Assembly: GCF_019320115.1 (NCBI RefSeq)
Contig: NC_089593.1
Coordinates: 11,561,908 to 11,625,907, forward strand
Direction: 5' to 3'
Length of the DNA: 64,000 nt
Source: Miscanthus floridulus
Taxonomy: Eukaryota > Streptophyta > Magnoliopsida > Poales > Poaceae
In this document: piece by piece, positions 13,223 through 25,551 of the stretch
How positions within the stretch are numbered: position 1 is the stretch's first letter
Layout: the number at the start of each line of letters is the position of its first letter
Translations under genes and position numbers: made by a program
The notes under the pieces: generated by a model
Told to the model about the DNA's origin: nothing
The model's input: only the letters and a program-made list of their open reading frames with translations
The model's database searches: none

Positions 13223-13289
13223 CATGAGCAAGCAATGCAACCAATAATAAGTATTACCAAGATGCAATTGTAGGTTTAGATCGAGTCAA

Positions 13290-13439
13290 ATCTCTTTAAT
13301 TTTAACTGAGTTCAAACAAAATATTATTAATGTTCGTGACTTCAAATAGGTATACTATAAAAATATGTTTCACTATTAATTTTTAATATTCATTTGATAT
13401 TATTAAAACGAGAATTTTCTTTTTTATACAGAGGGAGTA
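13290..13439. repeat. Possible Stowaway MITE half
   Basis: AT-rich sequence ending tacagagggag followed by ta, the usual right end of a grass Stowaway (complement CTCCCTCTGTA). The left end with CTCCCTC is missing, so this is a truncated copy at best. Confidence 0.4.
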
Positions 13440-13479
13440 AGTTGTATGTATGCCAAGAATAGAGTGACATTAGTCCTGG

Positions 13480-15952
13480 CTGAGGCATCGAGGCCAACCC
13501 CGAAAAGATCACGGCCATTTTCAACATGGGCCCCATACGCAACGTCAAGGGCTCACTGGCTGTCTGGCTGCCCTGAGCCGCTTCATCTCCCGGCTCGACG
13601 AACGGGGGATGCCACTCTACAAGCTCCTTAAAAAGACGGACGCCTTCGTTTGGACTAAGGAAGCCCAGCAGGCTCTAGAAAGCCTCAAAGCGTCCCTGAC
13701 GTCGGCCTCAATCCTTGTCGCTCCCGAACGGGGAGAACCCCTCCTCCTTTACGTCGCGGCAAGCAACCATGTGGTGAGTGCCGCCCTGGTCGTCGAAAGG
13801 GAGGAGCCGGGACCCCAGCTCAAGGTACAGCGACCCGTATACTTCGTCGGGGAGGTACTTACCGGCCCCAAGGTCCGGTACCCTAGGTGCAAAAACTCCT
13901 ATACACCATACTAATGGTGACCAGGAAGCTCTTGCACTACTTCACCGACCAAGAAGTTGCGGTTGTCACTTCATACCCGCTCGGAGACATCATCCGCAAC
14001 CGCAATGCCGCGGGGCGGATCTCCAAGTGGGCACTCGAACTCATGGGCCATGACATCAGGTATACCCCTCGCACCGCTCTTAAGTCTCAGGCTCTCGCGG
14101 ATTTTGTCGCCGAATGGACGGAGGTCCAGCTACCAACCCTGGACGTCACCCACGAGTACTGGACAATGTACTTCGACGGGTCCGTAATGGCGCACGGTTC
14201 GGGGGCTGGAGTGGTTCTAATCTCCCTAGATAGGAGTAGACTCCTCTATGCCATCCGCCTCCATTTTTTGGCCTCAAACAACACCGCAGAATATGAGGCC
14301 ATCATCAACGGACTACGCATCGCCATCGAGCTCGGCGCTATGCGACTCTACGTTCGCGGCGAATTGGAGTTGGTCGTTGATCAAGTCATGAAGGAATCCT
14401 CCTGCAAAAGCCCCCTCATGGCAGCGTACTGCTAGGAGATGCGCAAGCTCGAGGACAAATTCTAGGGGATCAAACTGCACCATGTCCCCCGAAAGGACAA
14501 CGATGCCACCAATTTTCTCGCAAAATTGGCCGCCAGGAGAGACCCGTCCCCCAGCGGGATCTTCATCAACAACCTCCACGAGCCATCCGCCCGTGTCCTG
14601 GAAGGTCCGACCCAGACACACCCCGACGCCAGGCCAGCGCTCGGGGGCTCCGACCCCGACGCCAAGCCAGCGCTCGGGGACTCCGATCCTAGTACCTCAA
14701 TGACGGTGTCACCAGCCAACGTTGCTATATTAGCACTCAATCAAACTGACTGGCGAGCGCCGCTACTCACCTACCTCCTCGAGGAGGTCCTCCCACCTAA
14801 ATAGACTGAAGCTCGACGGATCGCTCGACGAGCCAAAACCTTCGTCGTGCTCGGTGACGTACTCTACAAGCAGAGTACATCAGGAGTGCTCATGAAGTGC
14901 ATCCCCATCGACCAGGGGAAGCAGCTCTTCCTTGAGGTCCATGCTAGGATTTGTGGACATCAAGCGGCCCCAAGGTCACTGTTCGAAAAAGCCTTTCGCC
15001 AGGGTTTTTATTGGCCCACCGTGCTACGAGATGTAGAGGAGGTCGTCCGTAGATGTGGAGGATGCCAGTTCTACACTCGGCAAACACATTTGCCGGCACA
15101 GGAGCCCCAAACCATCCCCATCACCTAGCCATTCGTGGTCTGGGGCCTTGACATGGTGGGACCCCTCAAAAAGGGCCCAGGCGGTTTCACTCACCTACTT
15201 GTAGTAGCCGACAAGTTCACCAAGTGGATACAGGCCAAGCCCATCACCAACATCCGCTTGGAAGAGGCGGTCAAATTCTTCCTTGACATTATCTACCGGT
15301 TCGGCGTTCCTAACTGTATCATCACTGACCATGGAACTAACTTCACTGAAAAGCAGTTCCTAGACTTCAGCGCTGGATACGGCATTAAGATCGACTGGAC
15401 CTCCGTCGGACATCCACGAACCAACGGTCAGGTCGAGCGTGCCAGTAGCATGGTCCTCCAAGGACTCAAGTCATGCATCTTCGATCGACTCAACAAATAC
15501 GCCGAACGATTGGTGGTAGAGGTCCCAGCGATCCTCTAGAGCCTAAGAACGACCCTGAATCGATCCACAGGGTTCACACCCTTCTCCCTGGCTTACGGAG
15601 CTAAGGCAGTGCTGCCCTTCGACCTCGACCATGGTGCCCCAAGAGTGAAGGCTTTCGACCACGACCGAGCCACGGAGGCTCAGTAAGACGCAGTCGACCT
15701 ACTCGAGGAAGCCCACGAGACGACCGTCATCCGCTCCGCTCACTATCAGCAAACTCTCTGCAGGTACCACGAAAGAAAGATCAGGGGGAGAATCCTCGAA
15801 GTCGACGATCTCGTACTCCAGAGGACCTAATCGACAAAGGAAAAACACAAACTCTCTCCACCATGGGAAGGACCCCATATGGTGACCGAAGTAATCCGAC
15901 CGGGCACCTACCGACTGGAGGACGACAACGGCAACGTCCTCGCCAACACTTG
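13480..15952 (+). pseudogene. Broken gypsy pol: RT end, RNase H, integrase
   Basis: Domains read in order across shifting frames. The RT thumb and connection come first (LAALSRFISRLDERGMPLYK, then FVWTKEAQQALESLK). The first RNase H follows (LLYVAASNHVVSAALV). The Tat-type second RNase H begins MYFDGSVMAHGSGAGVVL and continues NNTAEYEAIINGL, keeping the D and E residues. The integrase H2C2 zinc finger starts near 14950 (HAR, GH, then CGGCQFYTRQ). The DDE core is WGLDMVGPL, ITDHGTNFT and GQVERAS, with D, D and E kept. Stops at 13912, 14433, 14463, 14803, 15128, 15538 and 15686 and at least one frameshift make it non-functional. Confidence 0.8.
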
Positions 15953-15999
15953 AAACATTGAACAGCTACGCCATTTTCCCCCCTAAAATTTGGTCTTAC

Positions 16000-18280
16000 C
16001 ACTTTTTTAGTCAACACTCGCTCCTGTAAAGCACCTCGGCCCGAACAATTTTAGCCCAGGTCGCTCGAGGGCTACACAAGGGTATAATACCGAATATTAC
16101 CTTTCTTTCTTTTTTATTGTCACGTGGTAAACAACTTTGTCCCCGAATGGAAGTGCGTTCCTTTTCCTTTGACTGTCCTACATAACTTTGTTTTTACTCC
16201 TAACTGAATGCACCCTGCCACAACCTACGGTTATGAGTAGCTGAGCCCCGCGGGCCATGCCTAGGTTCTTAAAAAAGTTGCAGCCTATGGAACTAACGGG
16301 CAGGTGTGAAAAAGAAAGGACAAAAACAATAGCTATGCCAGGATAAAAATAAGGAATGGATAGTGATTCTATCACAAAGAACAGGACTGATGTATTCATT
16401 GATACAAAAACTGTTCACACAGGGGCTCACCCACGAACTCAACTATTACATTTTTTGCTAAAAACTACTTCCATTTCAAATACTACTACGGCCACTCAAC
16501 GACATCACATGATGCCAAAGGAAAATGGCACTCGCCGCCAAACATAACCACCGCTATAGGGGGGCCTACCCGGTTCTGCTCATGACTTTGGCGAGTGCAA
16601 CGGGTGCCTCAAGGGACCCACCCAGTTCCGTTCCCTCGACTTCAGCGAGCGCAACGGGTACCTCAAAGGCACCGCACCCATAGATGCTCAGTAGAAGAGC
16701 ATGGGGCTCCAGACCTTCTCATGCAGTCGAGGTAACTCCTGGGCAGGCACGCCACCACTGAAGTATGGCCACCATGGATGGAAGAGATCTCATCAAACTT
16801 TATGAACTGGCCAACCTGAGCAGCTGCAGGCATGGAACCCTCCACCAGCACGATCCTAGGCAACTTCCCCTCCGCATACGGCTCCATCCCGAAGAAGGCC
16901 TCACAGACAAATCTAGCACGCCACCCCCTTCGGCAGAAGCCGCCCCTTCTCAGGCAAAGACGACCAGCACCGCCCCGGGCAGCCTCCAGCTTGACATCAT
17001 GCTCTGGATTCACGAAAGGATCTATAAGTCCTCCCCCTCGCTTACCATCTCTCTCACTTAGGAACCGTCATGGCATATAGGCACTCTCGGTGAGGAGGAA
17101 GAAGGAGGAGAGACAATAGTTGGAGAACAGGCAAAGGACTACGACGGAGAGCCCTCTCCCTCCCCCTATTTAAGGAAGAAATGCGGCAGCCAAAGAGGGG
17201 CAAAAGATCAGAGCAAAAAACTCTCTCCCTTCCCCCATTCAATGCGGATGGGAAACGATAGGACACACCCTAACCGATGGGATGCACGCTGCCCGATGGA
17301 ACGACGCCGAGTTAGACGGAACGCCGCCTAGTGAGAAGAAATGTGGCCTGGGTATGGCCCACCACTATCGCACGGCTGGGCGTGAAAACCAAAACATCAC
17401 CACACGCAGGCAGCTCTCCGTACCCCCAGGCGAGACGTGGAAACCCCCAAAGCGGGATCTTCGTCGAGAGAGACCATCGGGCTTCCTAGGTCGATCGAAC
17501 GGCTTAGAAAAACACACCGAGAGACAGGTAGGAAGCAAAGGGACGCCCCATGTAGGCCATGCCGACTCCATCACAAACGACGAGCATGGATCTCGGTCGG
17601 ACGTTTCTGATTGAAGCTTTCCAAACCCCATCACTTAAGTCATCAAGGTAAACACTACCAACCCCCTCTATTTCTTTATAATCATTTCATACATCCATAT
17701 GCGCATTCATTCCATACGCCCGTGCCTCCCGGACTATTCGGGCCCTGAACCGCCCGGGGGCTCGGGAACTAAGCATCGCACGTGCAGCGAAATGCATCAC
17801 AACGCTCCATGTTGCGTCATGAAGCGGCGGTTGCCTCATTCGACATGAGCAACCAATAGAGCCAGGGGAGAAAAACATAGATGAGCCCCGTGCGGCCCTC
17901 GCCCAGTCTAGCAGACAGGGTCATCTCAACCTTCTCATTTGATCCTGAACCTCTTGCCGAGCCCACAGAATCTCCATCGAGGGGAGGCCGTTAGGCCACC
18001 TGGGTCGGTCTTCGGAATGACCTAGGCATCTGCCGGGTTGTAGGTAAAGGAGTAGTGGAATGAAACAAGAGGACTATGCTGACCCCATCTCGAACGATGG
18101 ACCCAGATTCCACTCGATCATACCCGTTAGCGAACTCACCGAGCACGTCACTTGAGCCTGAGCGATCAGGACAAGCGACAAAACTCAACCCCTCTGGTTG
18201 TGAGGAACCGAGGATGGGGTAATGCACACAACTCACACCGACCCCTACTAAGGCCCAATGGGGCTCGGGAGCTCAAGACA
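16000..18280. other. Tat element 3' spacer
   Basis: GC-rich internal sequence between integrase and the 3' repeats. Several open frames on both strands (for example 16663-17013 minus and 17282-17614 plus) show no recognisable domain and have the Arg/Pro/Ser-rich look of chance GC-rich frames. I see no supported gene. Confidence 0.5.
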
Positions 18281-18287
18281 CAAAAAG

Positions 18288-18625
18288 CTTGGGTCTACGA
18301 CCCTAAACTCGCCCCTTCCAACTGCGCTTCAAATGCCTGGGTCTGCGACCCCCATCTCGCCCCATCCGGCTACACTTCCGACTGTGCTCCAAACACCTGG
18401 GTCTGCGACCCTGAACTCACCCCTTCCGACTGCGCTCCAAACACCTGGGTCTACGACCCTGATCTCGCCCCATCCGACTATGCTCCAACTATGCTCCAAA
18501 TGCCTAGGTCAGCGACCCTGATCTCGCCCCATCTAGGTACGCTCCAAACACCTGGGTCTGCGGCCCCGATCTTGCCCCATCTGGCTACGCTCTGCGCTCC
18601 AAGAACAACCTAGGTCTGCGACCCC
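18288..18625 (+). repeat. Dimeric tandem repeat in Tat spacer
   Basis: Seven copies of a unit centred on cctgggtctgcgaccc. Their core positions are near 18291, 18339, 18399, 18447, 18506, 18554 and 18612, so spacing alternates between about 48 and about 59 bases. Each unit adds tcgccccatc or ccccttccgac and a gctccaaa tail. This makes a higher-order dimer of about 107 bases. Confidence 0.85.
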
Positions 18626-18854
18626 GATCTCGCCCCATCAGGATCTATGAGCTCTGGCTCGCCCGATCCCAAACTAACTAAACTAACTGCCTCACACGAT
18701 CCCATGGCATGCATCGATGCTAGGATCTGCAAGTTCCATCTCACCCAATCTCTAAAGCGACTAAACACCATGGCTGCGCAACAACGCCTTGGTTGACAAC
18801 TCTGTCTCGATTGAAAAACACGCACACACGCCCTCTACCAAACACCCCCCAGAC

Positions 18855-19090
18855 GGCTCTGCCCGAACCGCCCGGGGGCTCGGGGGCTACACCCACGGGT
18901 GTGCTCGCGCGCACCCACCGATGAAATAAAAACCTCCCCCGCTAACGACACAAAAAACCCCTAGATGGTTCTGCCCGAACCGCTCGGGGGCTCGGGGGCT
19001 ACACTTGCGGGTGCGCTCGCGTGCACCCACCGTCAAGACAAAAATCCCCTGGACGATTCTGCCCAAATCACTCGGGGACTCGGGGGCTCC
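18855..19090 (+). repeat. Pre-LTR repeats and polypurine tract
   Basis: Three imperfect copies (starting near 18859, 18971 and 19059) of a unit with ctgcccgaacc, ctcgggggctac and acgggtgygctcgcg. The last copy ends in the G-rich run ggggactcgggggct next to the LTR, which would serve as the polypurine tract for plus-strand priming. Confidence 0.7.
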
Positions 19091-20401
19091 TGTCGGGTTC
19101 GTAAACCCAGAGTCCCTCGTAGACCGGCTTCCATGCCCAGGCTCGGCCCAAGCAGACAACACGCAACTCATGGGCCAACCCAAGAGTCTAAAACAACAGG
19201 CCAGAAGGGCGGTCCTGTCACCGACTGGAAGGTCTAGCCGAGGAGGAACAATGCCCGCTTGTCGACTCCTTCGGCCCACCACTCCGACTGGAGTGCTCAC
19301 TACGGCCCACCCTTCTGACCGGAGCACTCACTTTAGACTCTAGTCGCCTCCGATAGCCTCTCTGATCGGAAGGCCTAGCCCAAGGACTACTTCTGACTCC
19401 GACCCTGCGTCTCCGACCGAGGTTCGCAGAAGCCCTGCTCACCGCTCTTCTCTAACTGGCGCAACCAGAGCCAACTAGGACCAACCAACCAGGGACGCCC
19501 GCTCAGAAAGGACCAGGGAACAAACGGAGAAAGCTAGGTAGGGTGCTCAAATCAAACCATGATAGCAGGGACCATACCCTATACGCCTATAGGAATAGTA
19601 CTCTACAACCTCCCTGACACACACAGTGTTGTAGGCGCCGATATTTTCCCTACAGTATTGTGGGCGCCATTGACTCCCATATGGTAAGGCTCCCCCCACG
19701 TGCCTCTGGGCATCGACAGTGTTGTGGGCACCGGAATTACCGTACCGAGTGAACATGGTGAAAACCCTCACATGTCTCTGGGCATCAACAGTATAGCAGA
19801 TACCGACATCTGTCATACCCGAACAAGACGATGTAACCTCCCGCATGCATCTAACATTCTACAGTGACATCAATAGTGTTGTGGGTGCCTACCATTATCA
19901 TGTACCCATCGGTGTGGGCAACAAGGCTAGAAGCATTCGTACTCTCTCCCTCTCACTTGTAAGGCCATCTCCTTCATCTATAAAAGGGGATGCACTCTCT
20001 CCCAATAGACCAAGTTAACCCAAGTTGATTCAAGATCAGTCTCTTTAGATTCATTAGATCGACCAAGTTCACTAGCTCACAACCATAGAACCACCAGGTT
20101 TGGACCTTAGGCACACGCTTGAACACTTAGCTCATAGCGGAGCTCCTGTCGCTCTCGGCCCTTGTGACCAGAGCCTACCAGACCTCTTGTACACCTCATC
20201 TTTCTCCTTCTCGTTTGTAACCCCACTTTAAACTTCAAGCACCTAGGCTCAAGAATAAAGTCACCGATCGACTCAAACTGGACGTAGGGCATGTTGCCTG
20301 AACTGGTATAAACCCTATGTCATTGAGTGCTAGGCCACCTCCGATCACAACGTATGGAAAAACTATAAATATTTATGTGTTGGTCACTTTCTGCACCGAC
20401 A
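19091..20401 (+). repeat. 3' LTR of the Tat-clade element
   Basis: A 1311-bp LTR starting TGTCGGGTTCG and ending TGCACCGACA, so the terminal TGTCGG and CCGACA are inverted repeats. It contains an internal array (19625-19890) of acagtgttgtgggcrcc copies, spaced 30-80 bases apart. A TATA-like tataaaaggg at 19979-19988 would fit the U3/R boundary. The flanking base after the LTR is gtacc. Confidence 0.85.
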
Positions 20402-23085
20402 GTACCTTTTCTGAAGGAGGCTCTAGTTGAAGAGAAGGAACAGCTGATGATGCACCAATGGTATCTGGTTGAATCGACTTTGAACTTTCAACATTAGTAT
20501 CTGCAAACATCAAGAAATTTTTTTCAATTCATGTCTGTTGCGGAAGGATAAAATAAATATATGATTTTCTTACCATCGATTGTTTGTTGAACTGGGGAAT
20601 TGACAGTCTAGGTGTCAATGTTAATAGGGTTGTCTTCGACTGATGGACGGTCGATTTTCTATTCTTGCAAGGATATTACCTTGGTAGCATCAGGAGGTGA
20701 ATTACAGAGATGCTCATCTTTTGTCACCTGAAGTTTGTTAGAAACATCAGTTGTTTCAACTGTAATTGGCTCTTTAGGGGGAACAACTGATAAGAGGTTG
20801 GTGGATACTGATTCAAGTGCCTGGGATAGTAGTTTAGCACCAAAAATAGACTAGGATGCAATACTTGATGGCTGCAAAAGAGGATTGGATCAGACATTAA
20901 ATATTAATGTGAGAAAAGAGATCAGTTGATTTACCTGAGTTGCTGATAGTTTGGTTCTGTAGAGTCTTTTGCCAATGGTGGTTTCCTAAGTCACACCTCT
21001 GGCTACCTTATGTTTGGAAGACTGGTATGTAAGTATTGCTGGAGCAGCTGGGGTCTTCATCAACTTCTTTAAGATGGGTGCTATGGTTCTCATTCTTGAG
21101 GCTGGATATGGTGGATAGTATTCTATGGGATGCCCCTTCCTGTCCATGCTTGGGGGATCGAATTCGGTGTCCTAGAAAAGTTTGTTAGAACAGTTGGCAG
21201 GGGAATTTATTGAATATTTAAAAAAAAGGAATGGTAAGTTACCTCACTGTCAGAAGCGAAATCTTCATCCAGAGCTATGCAGTTACGATGGACTGACCCA
21301 TAGAAGAGATGGGAGTGCTATTCTTGCCACCAGGAGTCAAACAGGTTAGAAGAGAAGGTGACTTTTGTCCAGTCATGCAAGGAAAAGGAAGGAAGATTTG
21401 ATCCTATTTGAAAGACTCTCAAGGCTTCCATTACTTCACTGATACCTTCTCTTGGCTTCAGTGTGTTCTCGAAGAACAGTTGAGGAGGCAGCTGACCAAG
21501 GTCGAATTGACGGGCCACGAAACAAGGATTGTAGAATTCGTAAGTTGGAAGATTGTCTGGAAGAAAAGAACTGGTAGCCATTTTGCCACGGCCATGGTGA
21601 AATTCAGCTGGCAATACACAGGGTTTGATGATGCAACTGAAAATTGTTGTAGTTGTTTCATCTGAGTAGCCTGATTCAAACCGAAATTTGACTAGCAGCC
21701 AAGTCAAGATATTTACATCAAATCCTCTATAGAATTTCTTAAAGAGATGACCTACATCTACAACAATTGTTATGGCTGATGCAGCCTCACCATAATTCAT
21801 GCACTGTCGAGTTCTTCCTTCTTTTCCTTTGTAATCTTTAGCAAAGTTGGAAGAAGGAAAGTCCAATTTTCTGAGATCGGGTCTTACAATCTTGTGCACA
21901 TATAGGTTTAGTCATAGTTGTATCAACCACTAAGGGCCACTAATGGTATGCACTGATTCATTCTTCAGCAATTGGATAGCTACCTGGTGCATTAGATGAT
22001 AAGCAGATCCTAGCAGGTATTTTCCAAGAGGGATTTCATTGCCAGCCGCTAGACGCTCTGCTAGGTATTTATGATTAAAAGTTGGCTCACAAGATGATCC
22101 ACAAAAGATGAATCTTTCCAGCCACATGTTCAAGAAAGCTACATATTCCTTTTCGGCCACAGTTGATCCATCTCCAATATGGTTCAGAATGTAGCTTGCC
22201 CATCCTGTGCAGTCTGATATTTTGGCTAATTTCTTGGATCCAGCACTTAAGAAGTCATAAGGTTGCGTTGATCCTGTTATTCTAAGGTCGGTCAACATAT
22301 GAACATCGACCAAAAACAAAAGCATTTAAGGTGTTGGACCAGAAGTAAGATGTAGAAATCAAAAGTGAATTATTCCTCTCCATTCCAGACAATGAGAGTG
22401 TCAAGCATTGATTCAAGTCATAAATCTCCCAATCTCCAACTTTTTCCTCCGATACTCTACGAAACCAATCTCTCCATCCCTTAGGTATTTTGGGGTAGTT
22501 TCTAAAGGGACTTTTGGTGTTCTAGGAGGATAAATCTACTACAGATTGTTTAAAGGAGATTCAGTTGGTTTCTTGTCAGATAAAGTCAGATGGATCAGGG
22601 TCACCCATAGGCCCAAGATAATAGACATTGGGAACAACAGCCAATGGAATCAAAATTTTGTTCCTTATTTCCTAGGAACTAGATAGAATAAATTTGAGAA
22701 GAAAGGAAATACAGGGTAACAGCTAATATTTGAAAGACGGGTACTTGAAAACATACCTTAGGGACATGGTCGCTGGTTGCCATTACAGCCAAGATGGATC
22801 TCAATCTAAGGAAGACTACTTGAATAACAGCTTGATAGAGCAGAGGATTTGCTAGGGTTAAGGCCTTGGTGATAGCGGCTTTGGTTGTTGAGGCTTGCTC
22901 GACAAAGAAGGGGAAAGCGAATAGGCTGAATGAGTTGGAAATTATATTGTTGGGATATTATATAAAATTCAGACTGAGAAATCAGGGGTCACGTATATAT
23001 TTTGGAATAAACGGTTGCGACACGGTGAGCAGGTAAATAAAAATTTTGGAACAAAATTATTTTTATCCCAAAATTAGGGGGGCAT
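20402..23085 (-). pseudogene. Antisense plant-mobile-domain ORF of a Tat-like element
   Basis: The minus strand encodes a protein in several exons or broken frames. It starts near 22930 and includes ATSDHVPK (22757-22780), WRDWFRRV, WEIYDLNQCL, FWSNTLNAFVFG, VDVHMLTDLRI, EYVAFLNMWLERFIF, LAAGNEIPLGKYLLGSAYH and GPWWLIQLWLNLY. Further on come YEFYNPCFVARQF, MEALRVFQIG and FDSWWQE. This is the plant mobile domain (aminotransferase-like) that grass Tat elements carry as an extra ORF, often antisense between pol and the 3' LTR. Stops such as TAA at 22550-22580 show decay. The LTR follows at 23086 on the plus strand, which fits this layout. Confidence 0.7.
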
Positions 23086-24684
23086 GTGTTTACACCAAAA
23101 TCTGAAAAGAAGAAAGCGGAAACTCGAAGCTTCTAAGATTGTATCATCAAGGAATCGATCAGATGTGAATCGATATCGGCTGGTTTTGATGCAATGTCGG
23201 AATCGGCTATTTTATAGATGACATCAGCAGACGACGTCAATGGACTACGTACGGATGGCGTCGGGGAAAAATATGTCGGACTCTAAAAAAGAAAAAGATT
23301 AGAGCCCAAGTTATTTTTAAGTTAGGAATGTTTTCTTTTGTTCTCAGAATTATAATGAGTCGTATTTGAGTAGGATTCATGTTTAGGTTCCGGGTATAAA
23401 TATTAAACCCCGGTTATTGTAAAGACACGAACAACCAACCAATACAATTACCTTTTTTAGCTTCACGTCAACCCTTAGGAGTAGGAGTACTGTAGATCTT
23501 GACGAGTTCTTCAACAAGCAGGGCTGCATCGACTGATTGACCTCTAGCTTATCTGTGAGTACCGTCACGACTTATACTATGCTTGTAAAGCTGCATCAGC
23601 CGATTGATTTTTTACGAGTATAGTATAAGTTAGTTATCGATCTGTATCATTATTTGTAAGGCTGCATCAGTTGATTTATCTCTTACGGATTATAATATAG
23701 ATCAAAGTTATCGATCTTGTGTTAAATAACTTGTTGTTTAATACAATATCACCAGTTATCGAATCTTCTAAGATTAGTAAGATTTTCCTGGCTATTCTTG
23801 GTTGATTCACCAGTTATCGATCATATTATAATTAATGTTCCATTAATCATAACAAATTATCTGATTGAGATAGAGATAGATCGGCATCATATCATCATAA
23901 TTGATCGTCTTCTAACCTGGTCATACTTTGAATCTCACAATTGATGGCTTAATTCTACTAGATCGACTATTTTATCTCTATTCTAATCAAGCATAGCATG
24001 CATTCAAAGACATGTTTTCGATCTTAGAAGAACTCACTAGTTAATGAGATCTAATCTAATGACACAACCATAGCTGTATCGATCCGGTCGAACCTCACTA
24101 GTAAGACTTTAGATTAGAGATTATCGATTAGTGGTTTTGTTCGTGATCGAGATATGTACTCTGTTTGTTTGCTATGCATACATCGGCTATTTTAGCCGAT
24201 TCGCCTGTGCCTTCACACATATAGCATGTTTTTCATGAAGCTGTCGATATATAGATGGTTTTATTGATTCTTTGGCTTTAGTTTGTTATCATTATCATAA
24301 CTATATCGATCCGATCGAACCTCACTGTTGATGGTAATAGATTAGATGTAGAGCGTTTGTAGATTTGTTTGTACTAGACAGTCGATTTGTTCGCATGTTA
24401 TATCTTTTCTCGTTAAACTTATCGGCTCAATGCTTTGCACTGGTTATATCCATCTAACCGATGATGTTACTTATATCTAGTTGCATTGTACTTGTTATCA
24501 TAAATCAATCATGACCCATGAACATCACAGTTCTTAACAGTCGATTTCTCCTCGTATCGGCTATTTAGTCGATTCTTCTATTTGGCTGCTCTCGAAGCAG
24601 CACACTTGGAACTGTCTGGGTAAAACCGGCATGTTTCATCCTAAACTACTGATAAAACTTCATCTCCTTGTCAATTGCAGGTCA
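23086..24684 (+). repeat. LTR of the second Tat-like element
   Basis: A purine tract (aaaattaggggggca at 23071-23085) immediately precedes tgtgtttacacc, giving a typical PPT-LTR junction. The body is AT-rich with repeated motifs: gctgcatcagccgattgat at 23590 and 23670, taccagttatcga-like runs, and atcgatccgatcgaacctcac at 24078 and 24304. The 3' limit is uncertain. It probably ends near cttgtcaattgcag, and the next bases gactggcacgc resemble a primer-binding site. The region is non-coding. Confidence 0.55.
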
Positions 24685-24975
24685 AATTGACTGGCACGCG
24701 TTTTAGGATTTTCAGGATCGACTGGTCCTGTTGTGAAGCCAAGCAAGATCTACGGGTTGACCTCGCTCAAATTGTTCCGGCTTGCTGTGTGTCAGACGCA
24801 TCGCCATATTTTTACGTCAACACCTTCTCTTCCAACTGCATGCACCCATGCGCGTTATTCACCGAGCTTAAAGTGTTTAGCGAAACCAGCCGTCCCATTA
24901 TGCCATCAGATTAGTGTCGTCGACGTCCATAGATGGGTCGGATGTGCATGAGTGTGTCATTACCATTGTTGGCTA

Positions 24976-25232
24976 CTCCCTCTGTTCATAAAAGAATGCA
25001 ATTATGGGATCCATACCGATCAACTTTGCTCAACTTTGACCAAGTTATAGAAAATAATATTAGCATTTATTTCTTCAAATAAATTCATGATGAAATTAAT
25101 ATCCTATAACTAATCTAATGATACTTATTTTTTATAAAAAATATTAATACTTTTTAATATAAATTTAATCAAAGTTTACATTGATTGACTACTCGACAAG
25201 TGAGAATTGTATTCTTTTATGGACGGATGGAG
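24976..25232. mobile_element. Stowaway-type MITE (Tc1/Mariner)
   Basis: A 257-bp AT-rich element. The left end CTCCCTCTGTTCATAAAAG is matched by the inverted right end CTTTTATGGACGGATGGAG. The target dinucleotide TA is at 24974-24975 on the left and mutated to TC on the right. It has no coding capacity. Confidence 0.85.
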
Positions 25233-25432
25233 TCCTGGCTAGCTAAGTTAATTTCACTTGCAATGGACGTGCAAGTCCTCGATTTCCTCCTCCTACTATT
25301 GGCAACACGTACACGACAACACGACACCATATTCAGCAGCCACCGCCATCTCGAGCCAGCATCATATCATCCAACCCAATCTTATCATTAATTTCTGACA
25401 GACTTTGCTTATAATTTGGAGGGTGTACTAGC

Positions 25433-25551
25433 TAGCTAGTTTCGGTACGAAGCCAGGAACAAAAGTGGGTGAAAGCGAGAGCGTCTTTATTTGTTTCTGT
25501 CGTCTGTGCTCAATTGCCGACCGGCCAGTGCACACAATTCAGAAATCACCA
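25433..25551 (+). repeat. Short copy of the GH51 promoter
   Basis: The segment reads gctagtttcggtacgaagcc, then gagcgagagcgtctt, tttctgtcgtctg and ccagtgcacacaattcag. It matches 31577-31682 upstream of GH51 in the same order and orientation, with scattered differences. Similarity stops before the GH51 5' UTR. Confidence 0.65.

Larger units (their letters stand above)
13445..20401 (+). mobile_element. 5'-truncated Tat-clade Ty3/gypsy element
   Basis: The element starts within the reverse transcriptase thumb and runs through two RNase H domains and integrase to about 15952. A 3.1-kb non-coding spacer with tandem repeats follows, then a purine-rich tract (ggggactcgggggct) directly before a complete LTR at 19091-20401. 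The 5' LTR, gag, protease and most of RT are absent. Many stop codons and frameshifts show it is not autonomous. A tandem second RNase H and a long 3' spacer are typical of the Tat clade in grasses. Confidence 0.85.

Noticed and set aside
12964..13260. A 98-codon minus-strand protein
   Set aside because: The frame lies entirely in the copied GH51 promoter, and the matching frame upstream of the real GH51 gene is not preserved.
16663..17013. Antisense gene in the Tat spacer
   Set aside because: An open frame exists, but no domain was recognised and GC-rich spacers often give such frames. There was not enough support to call it.
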